NCBI GenBank assembly: GCA_017479785.1
Contig: JAFVBT010000086.1
Span: 1-10,039, forward strand
DNA length: 10,039 nt
From: Alphaproteobacteria bacterium
Lineage (GTDB): Bacteria > Pseudomonadota > Alphaproteobacteria > RF32 > CAG-239
Direction of reading: 5' to 3'
The notes beneath the pieces were generated by a model. That model did no database searches, was not told the DNA's origin, and saw only the letters and a program-made list of their open reading frames with translations. Position numbers and translations under genes: made by a program. Shown in pieces: positions 6,005 to 10,039 of this stretch; the first letter of the stretch is position 1, and each line of letters opens with the position of its first letter.

Positions 6005-6547
6005 TTATTTTAGTTTTAAGAAAATAACTTTAGCCAAACCGTATATTCTCTCATCAATCAGGTCAAAAGATTCCGGTATTTCGGTTGTTTCGTCTTTTCG
6101 TGTTTCTACAATACATATACCGCCTTCTGCAAGCCATTTCTGTTGTAAAATTTGCGCTAGTGTTTTCTCGGTTAAGCCTAAAGCATAAGGCGCGTCCATA
6201 AAAATTAAATCAAATTTTTGTTGCGGTGGCGGTAATTTTGTGGCATCGGCGGTAATAATTTTGATTTTATCCGTTTAGGCGGGAAATAATTTGGCATTTT
6301 TTCGCACGGCTGTAGTATCAATATCAACAAAAGTCACACTTTTGAAACCGCGAGACAGTGCTTCAAATCCGAAAGCGCCGGTTCCGGCATAAATGTCGGC
6401 TATATTCATTGCAGAATAATTGCCGCCGATTTTGGAATAAAGAATACTGAAAAGAGCTTCGCGGGCGCGCTCCGATGTCGGACGAACATCTTTGCCGGTT
6501 GGAGCCCACAATTTTTTGCCGCGATATTTTCCCGCTACAATTCTCAT
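6005..6547 (-). pseudogene. rsmD: 16S rRNA (guanine966-N2)-methyltransferase RsmD, interrupted by an in-frame stop
   Basis: RsmD methylates G966 of 16S rRNA using S-adenosylmethionine. The N-terminal part (codons 1-90) has MRIVAGKYRGKKL, the RPTSERAREALF motif (22-33) and the SAM-binding DIYAGTGAFGFEALSRG segment (51-67). A TAA at 6275-6277 (codon 91) then ends the frame. Without any shift, the same frame goes on for 89 codons, giving IKIITADAT, FDLIFMDAPY (the DPPY-type catalytic motif, codons 118-121, with Ala for the first Pro), GLTEKTL and a normal end. Total length of 180 codons suits the family. One base change (GAA, AAA or CAA to TAA) would explain the stop. The start overlaps the rluB stop as ATGA, so translation is coupled. 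Neither half alone holds both the SAM site and the catalytic motif, so the enzyme should be inactive unless the stop is an error or is read through. Confidence 0.85.
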
Positions 6548-7260
6548 AATTTGTTTCCCAGCTGTTCTTTCAAAGTTTTTTGCGGCACTTCTTTAACTTC
6601 TCCTTTTTTTAAACTGCCGAGTTGGAACGGACCGTAAGAGAGACGAATAAGGCGCGCAACTTCCAAACCGACTGATTTCATCAGTTTGCGAATTTCTCGG
6701 TTTTTACCTTCATTTAATGTGATTGAAAGCCATGCATTTGTACCATTTTGGCTTTCAATTTCCACTTTAACCGGACCGTATTGCACACCGTCAACCATTG
6801 CTCCTTTGGCTAATTCAGCCAATTTACGCTTATCAACATAACCGTGGACACGTACTTTATAGCGGCGACTCCAACCGTTTGACGGCAATTCCAATTGGCG
6901 TGAAAGTTCACCGTTGTTGGTGAGCAATAATAAACCTTCCGAGTTTAAATCTAAGCGGCCGACACTGATAACGCGCGGCATTCCTGCCGGCAGATTTTCA
7001 AACACGGTCGGGCGGTTGTCGGTATCTTTATGCGTGGTGACCAAACCGGAGGGCTTATGGTATAACCACAGCCGTGTTTGCTCTATTTGCGGCAGTTTCT
7101 CGCCGTCCAGCAAAATTTTTTCCGTGCCTTCCACGTTGAATGCCGGTGTTGTGATAATTTCGCCGTTGACGCTCACGCGCTGCTGTTTAATAAGCTCTTC
7201 TGCTTCGCGGCGAGAACATACGCCACTGCGGGCGATAAATTTTGCAATTCGTTCCGTCAT
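6544..7260 (-). CDS. rluB: RluB/RsuA-family rRNA pseudouridine synthase
   Basis: The enzyme turns a specific uridine in rRNA into pseudouridine. RluB of E. coli acts on 23S U2605; which site this protein uses is not shown by the sequence. Its 238 residues hold an N-terminal S4 RNA-binding domain (2-60; RIAKFIARSGVCSRREAEELI and VSVNGE). The catalytic domain has YHKPSGLVTTHKD (67-79) and GRLDLNSEGLLLLTNNGEL (101-119), where Asp104 is the catalytic aspartate. RRYKVRVHG and NEGKNREIRKLMKSVG are also typical of the RsuA/RluB/E/F group. Length and order are normal. AAGGGAAG precedes the ATG. It is first gene of a two-gene unit with rsmD (ATGA overlap) and is divergent from tadA across 62 bp. Confidence 0.9.
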   Translation of the reverse strand: MTERIAKFIARSGVCSRREAEELIKQQRVSVNGEIITTPAFNVEGTEKILLDGEKLPQIEQTRLWLYHKPSGLVTTHKDTDNRPTVFENLPAGMPRVISVGRLDLNSEGLLLLTNNGELSRQLELPSNGWSRRYKVRVHGYVDKRKLAELAKGAMVDGVQYGPVKVEIESQNGTNAWLSITLNEGKNREIRKLMKSVGLEVARLIRLSYGPFQLGSLKKGEVKEVPQKTLKEQLGNKL

Positions 7261-7287
7261 TTTACTTCCCTTTTTATAAATTACGAA

Positions 7288-7293
7288 TATAAT
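7288..7293 (+). promoter_or_regulatory. -10 box for tadA
   Basis: A perfect TATAAT lies 29 nt before the tadA ATG in the 62-bp divergent spacer. No good -35 is present at 16-18 nt; the nearest, TTACTT (7262-7267), is 20 nt away and overlaps the rluB start, so this promoter may be weak or need an activator. Confidence 0.4.
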
Positions 7294-7322
7294 AGCGGTA
7301 AAATATGAAAAAAAGGTGAACT

Positions 7323-7775
7323 ATGGATAAAGAGCAATATATGCAAAAGGCTCTGCAAGCGGCAAGAATTGCCGCCTCGGAAGACGAAGTTCCGATCGGG
7401 GCACTGATTGTTAATCCGCAAACCGGCAACATTGTTGCCGTGGCACATAACAAGAGTGCGCACGGCGGTGATGCAACGGCGCATGCCGAAATTTTAGCCA
7501 TTCAGCAAGCCTGTAAAGCATTACACACAACACGTTTATGGGATATGGATATGTATGTGACACTGGAACCATGTACCATGTGTGCGGCAGCCATATCGTT
7601 TGCGCGAATCAAAAATCTGTATTTCGGAGCAAGCGATGAAAAGGGCGGGGCGGTTGTCAGCGGCGTTAAATTTTATGATGCGCCGACCTGCCATCATAAA
7701 CCGCATTGCGAAGGTGGCATTTGTGCCGAAGAGTGTGCGGCATTGTTAAAAGTTTTTTTTAAGCAGAAACGTTAA
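7323..7775 (+). CDS. tadA: tRNA-specific adenosine deaminase TadA
   Basis: TadA deaminates A34 to inosine in the anticodon of tRNA-Arg(ACG), allowing it to read CGU, CGC and CGA; it works as a cytoplasmic homodimer. The 150-residue protein has the zinc deaminase signature: H54-A-E56 (zinc ligand and proton shuttle) and P83-C84-T-M-C87 (two zinc ligands). It also has EVPIGALIV near the start, RLWDMDMYVTLEPC before the second motif and YFGASDEKGGAVVSG after it. The end (CHHKPHCEGGICAEECAALLKVFF) is typical. AAGGTGA lies just before the ATG. The gene is divergent from rluB and ends only 3 nt from the convergent hydrolase gene, leaving no room for a terminator between them. Confidence 0.95.
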   Translation: MDKEQYMQKALQAARIAASEDEVPIGALIVNPQTGNIVAVAHNKSAHGGDATAHAEILAIQQACKALHTTRLWDMDMYVTLEPCTMCAAAISFARIKNLYFGASDEKGGAVVSGVKFYDAPTCHHKPHCEGGICAEECAALLKVFFKQKR

Positions 7776-7778
7776 ATC

Positions 7779-8624
7779 TTACATTTCCAAAAACTTACGC
7801 ATAGCCGGCAGAGCGGCAAGTGCATCGGTACGACCGAGTTCATATACCTTGCGCAAGGTTTGAACATTTTTTTCCGTGTGACTGATTTTCTCATATCGGC
7901 TCGGGCGAATCACAAAAATTTCGCCGTTTTTCTCCATTTGTTCAATATCTTGCATTTGTGCGTTATACATAATGTGGCGCTCGGCAATGGCTCGTGCAAA
8001 TCTCGGATAATGCCGGTATATCAGCGGAGCTAGCCATGCCAGTTTGTTTTTCTTTTTGCGGTAGCCGGCATTGCGTGTTTGCACCACCACACATTTATCA
8101 TAACCCATTTTTTGAAAAGCGCGAATCGGGATGCTGTCGCAAATGCCGCCGTCCAGAAAATCCTGACCGTTAATATGGCTGATGCGCGAAACAAAAGGCA
8201 TAGAGGCCGAAGCGCGCAAATACGGCATTTTTTTGCGCAGTTCTTCACAAAGAATGTATTCGGCTTTGCCGGTTTGCAAATTACTGCAGGTTACGTAAAA
8301 CTTTGTCGGTGATTGTTCAAAAGTTTGATGGTCAAACGGAAACAGCTTTTCCGGCAGTTCATGATAACAAAATTGTTCACCGACCATATTGCCGGTAGTC
8401 AGCCACGAGTAATAACTCATATAACGTTTATCGTTTGCATATTTCAGGGTGTATGCAATGCTTCGGCCGTGTTGTTTTGAAACAAAAGCGCAACCGTGTA
8501 TAGCACCGGCGGAAACACCGATAACACCGTCAAACGTTATGTTGTTTTCCATAAAAACATCCAAAACGCCGGCCGTATAAATAGCCCGATGAGCACCGCC
8601 TTCCAAAACTAAACCGGTTTTCAT
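7779..8624 (-). CDS. Patatin-like phospholipase/hydrolase (YjjU type)
   Basis: A 281-residue patatin-fold serine hydrolase, expected to act on acyl-lipids. Visible landmarks are GLVLEGGAHRAIYTAGVLD (oxyanion loop, 4-22), GVSAG (36-40) with the nucleophile Ser38 and DGG (158-160) with the catalytic Asp158 of the Ser-Asp dyad. The opening and the long C-terminal part (about 190-281), with an Arg/Tyr/His-rich stretch and IFVIRPSRYEKISHTEKN, resemble the YjjU group of patatin-like proteins. There is no signal peptide, so it is cytoplasmic or at the inner membrane face. The start overlaps the upstream stop as ATGA, implying coupled translation with the secreted repeat protein. The substrate is unknown. 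Confidence 0.88.
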   Translation of the reverse strand: MKTGLVLEGGAHRAIYTAGVLDVFMENNITFDGVIGVSAGAIHGCAFVSKQHGRSIAYTLKYANDKRYMSYYSWLTTGNMVGEQFCYHELPEKLFPFDHQTFEQSPTKFYVTCSNLQTGKAEYILCEELRKKMPYLRASASMPFVSRISHINGQDFLDGGICDSIPIRAFQKMGYDKCVVVQTRNAGYRKKKNKLAWLAPLIYRHYPRFARAIAERHIMYNAQMQDIEQMEKNGEIFVIRPSRYEKISHTEKNVQTLRKVYELGRTDALAALPAMRKFLEM

Positions 8625-9166
8625 TGTGCCCCGCAGGTTACGACTTGGTTTTCCGGTTGTGCGGCAATAAACTCCGGCGTAAAATTCTCATCTTTTCCGT
8701 TTTGATTGCGGCAGGAACCTTTATACAATATCCCATTTTTGTAGCGCATTCGGCCGAGAAGTTTACCGCGGTCATCATATACATCCACTTGGCCGTTCAA
8801 TAATCCGTTTTTATATTGAGCACTGATTTTAACGCCGCCGGTCGGATAGTAGATTTTATCCATTCCGTTTTTAATACCTTGTTTGAAATAAACGCGTTCT
8901 ATTTGTTTGCCGTTTTCATCAAAGAAGGTGCTCAAGCCGTCACGATACCCTTTAATATAGTTTTCTATACTGACATAATGACCGTTTACTTCCCGAGTTC
9001 TTTTGCCGGAAAGCGGTCTTTCTTTTTCATCAAGGCAAAATATTCTATCGTCCGGTTCAGTGTGGCATCTGTAATTTTTCGATTCATCTTTTCTTCCGGC
9101 AGAGGCGGTCTGCAATCCGCCGAATATTAATCCGATAATTAAGACAAAAAAATATATCTTCTTCAT
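8621..9166 (-). CDS. Secreted MORN-variant repeat protein (YwqK-like)
   Basis: The 181-residue product starts with a clear signal peptide (MKKIYFFVLIIGLIFGGLQ, cut after ASA at 21-23), so it is periplasmic or exported. After a short Cys-containing region (C34, C44) come repeats of the MORN_2 kind, residues about 70-150. They show the rhythm YxxGxxNGxxxxYxxxGxLxxxxxYKNG, including RVYFKQGIKNG, SAQYKNGLLNG and MRYKNGILYKG. Proteins of this kind are often annotated 'YwqK family antitoxin', but no toxin is visible here and the signal peptide argues against a cytoplasmic antitoxin. Two more cysteines (C152, C178) suggest disulfides. I chose ATG 9164-9166: GGAG lies 7-8 nt before it, and the alternative ATG at 9214 falls inside the -35 box. 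It forms a two-gene unit with the patatin-like hydrolase. Confidence 0.8.
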   Translation of the reverse strand: MKKIYFFVLIIGLIFGGLQTASAGRKDESKNYRCHTEPDDRIFCLDEKERPLSGKRTREVNGHYVSIENYIKGYRDGLSTFFDENGKQIERVYFKQGIKNGMDKIYYPTGGVKISAQYKNGLLNGQVDVYDDRGKLLGRMRYKNGILYKGSCRNQNGKDENFTPEFIAAQPENQVVTCGAQ

Positions 9167-9186
9167 TCTAACTCTCCATAAGTTAC

Positions 9187-9214
9187 ATAATAGGTTGAAA
9201 AATTTAATTTTCAA
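9187..9214 (-). promoter_or_regulatory. Promoter of the MORN-repeat/patatin operon
   Basis: On the minus strand TTGAAA (9209-9214) and TATTAT (9187-9192) are 16 nt apart, both close to consensus. Transcription would start near 9180, about 15 nt before the ATG at 9166. A short dyad, TTGAAAA/TTTTCAA (9195-9214), lies between and over the boxes. Confidence 0.5.
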
Positions 9215-9293
9215 GCAGTTTTTTGCAATGAACCGAAACCTGAAAAATTAATAAAAAATTAAGAAAAAATATACGGAAATTACGAAAAAATGC

Positions 9294-9322
9294 TTGAATG
9301 TGACAAAAAAATATGCTACGAT
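9294..9322 (+). promoter_or_regulatory. Promoter of the cysteine-rich exported protein
   Basis: TTGAAT (9294-9299) and TACGAT (9317-9322) have the ideal 17-nt spacing, and TGC right before the -10 makes it an extended -10 promoter. Transcription would start near 9329, about 23 nt before the ATG at 9352. GGGGTG (9340-9345) serves as the ribosome binding site. Confidence 0.5.
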
Positions 9323-9351
9323 GTGTTCAATAATGAAATGGGGTGATTGGT

Positions 9352-10039
9352 ATGACAAACGAAAAAGACAGATCTGCGGCCAAAGCAAGGCTCAACAAGA
9401 TAAAATGGAAAAGATTTCAGCGGCGCACGAAAATGTCGCCGGCGGTCAGACGTCTTGTGACAACGGCTGTTCTTATCGGTGCGGGATTGGGTATTAAAGC
9501 TCAATCTGAGAATCTGACCGATCAAATGATAGAGCAAATCAGAGATACGGTGGAGCAGACAGTGCCGACGATTTTTCAGATGTTTCAGGCCGATCGCTAT
9601 GATAAAGATTGCAAGTTGTTACAAACATACCAAGGAATAATGAAAGATTGGGTGGCAGAACTCTCAGTCGCCGAGCAAGGACCGAAAGGTGCGGCGCGTA
9701 ACGCCAGAATATCGGCTACTCTGGAAAGATTGACGGGAGAAAAACCTCCTAAAGCGGTTTTGGGATATCACTGTGCATACACGTTCTGGATGGCTCTTAA
9801 AAAGGCCGCCACAATATGTGAGATGCCGGAATATGTCGAATTTATCGATACGAAGATCAGCAACGGTAATTATTGCCCGACGGTAAGAAGTGAAATGACT
9901 TCGTATTGCAAAGAATACGGTGTAGATATGTGGCAGGGTAAAACGTGTGAAGAAATTATGGAATCTTGCATGGAACAGGGAAAGCCTACACTGCTTGTAA
10001 GAATTAAAAGAAGTCCGAGTAACTCCAGAAGCGGTTTCC
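9352..10039 (+). CDS. Unrecognised exported cysteine-rich protein, cut off by the window edge
   Basis: The frame opened by ATG 9352-9354 stays open to the last base (229 codons), so the C-terminus is missing. The N-terminus is long and very basic (residues 4-34, rich in Lys/Arg) and is followed by a hydrophobic stretch (about 35-50, LVTTAVLIGAGLGIKAQS). This reads as a signal peptide with a long n-region or a membrane anchor. The remainder has seven cysteines (87, 141, 156, 175, 186, 199, 206), suggesting disulfides after export. A helical region with LTDQMIEQIRDTVEQT comes first. Codon use differs from neighbours: 11 of 16 arginines are AGA/AGG, whereas the SIMPL gene uses CGN for 7 of 9. 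This hints at transfer or rapid evolution. A GGGGTG RBS and an extended -10 promoter precede it. I know no family for it. Confidence 0.75.
   Translation, partial: MTNEKDRSAAKARLNKIKWKRFQRRTKMSPAVRRLVTTAVLIGAGLGIKAQSENLTDQMIEQIRDTVEQTVPTIFQMFQADRYDKDCKLLQTYQGIMKDWVAELSVAEQGPKGAARNARISATLERLTGEKPPKAVLGYHCAYTFWMALKKAATICEMPEYVEFIDTKISNGNYCPTVRSEMTSYCKEYGVDMWQGKTCEEIMESCMEQGKPTLLVRIKRSPSNSRSGF

Noticed and set aside
6275..6277. General stop codon reassignment as the cause of the rsmD interruption
   Set aside because: TAA is used as a normal stop by neighbouring genes such as tadA, so a local mutation, error or readthrough is simpler.
6914..7308. Plus-strand frames opposite rluB
   Set aside because: They are antisense shadows of a well-conserved gene and have no RBS.
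8621..9166. Toxin-antitoxin module (YwqK-like antitoxin with patatin as toxin)
   Set aside because: The repeat protein carries a signal peptide and would not meet a cytoplasmic toxin, and patatin-like YjjU proteins are not established toxins of such pairs.

Overview
The window looks like a chromosomal stretch from a low-GC, probably host-associated alphaproteobacterium. The main support is the tight cluster of a RluB/RsuA-type pseudouridine synthase, the 16S rRNA methyltransferase rsmD and a divergent tadA, an arrangement I associate with Alphaproteobacteria. AT-rich coding and intergenic DNA suggests one of the low-GC gut lineages. That placement is inference; no marker gene here settles it.

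Layout: 1-259 carries no convincing gene. It holds hairpins and a minus-strand piece resembling the 5' part of a tRNA (acceptor strand plus D arm). Then come a small unknown gene (minus) and a divergent membrane-anchored SIMPL (DUF541) protein (plus), sharing a short promoter region with an inverted repeat. Next, on the minus strand, is a 554-residue protein with two glycosyltransferase domains. It is preceded by a leader of about 200 nt with a 19-bp closing stem, three internal hairpins and an intrinsic terminator just before the ribosome binding site. Upstream of that lies an 801-residue coiled-coil/low-complexity protein whose centre faintly resembles LPD7-type domains. Two identical 30-bp hairpin cores (1433-1462 and 3461-3490) mark the ends of these transcription units.

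Right of 6000 is an RNA-modification block. rluB and rsmD overlap by ATGA on the minus strand, with tadA divergent. rsmD is interrupted at codon 91 by an in-frame TAA although the frame continues intact to the normal C-terminus, so it is a recent nonsense pseudogene, a sequencing error or a readthrough case. tadA converges with a patatin-like hydrolase 3 nt away. That hydrolase is translationally coupled (ATGA) to an upstream secreted MORN-variant repeat protein. Divergent from this pair, and running off the right edge, is an unrecognised gene for an exported, seven-cysteine protein with AGA-rich codon use and a good promoter.

The items most worth a second look are the structured leader before the glycosyltransferase, the split rsmD, the unknown 801-residue protein and the cut-off cysteine-rich protein. 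I found no CRISPR array, insertion sequence, phage module or recognisable defence system.
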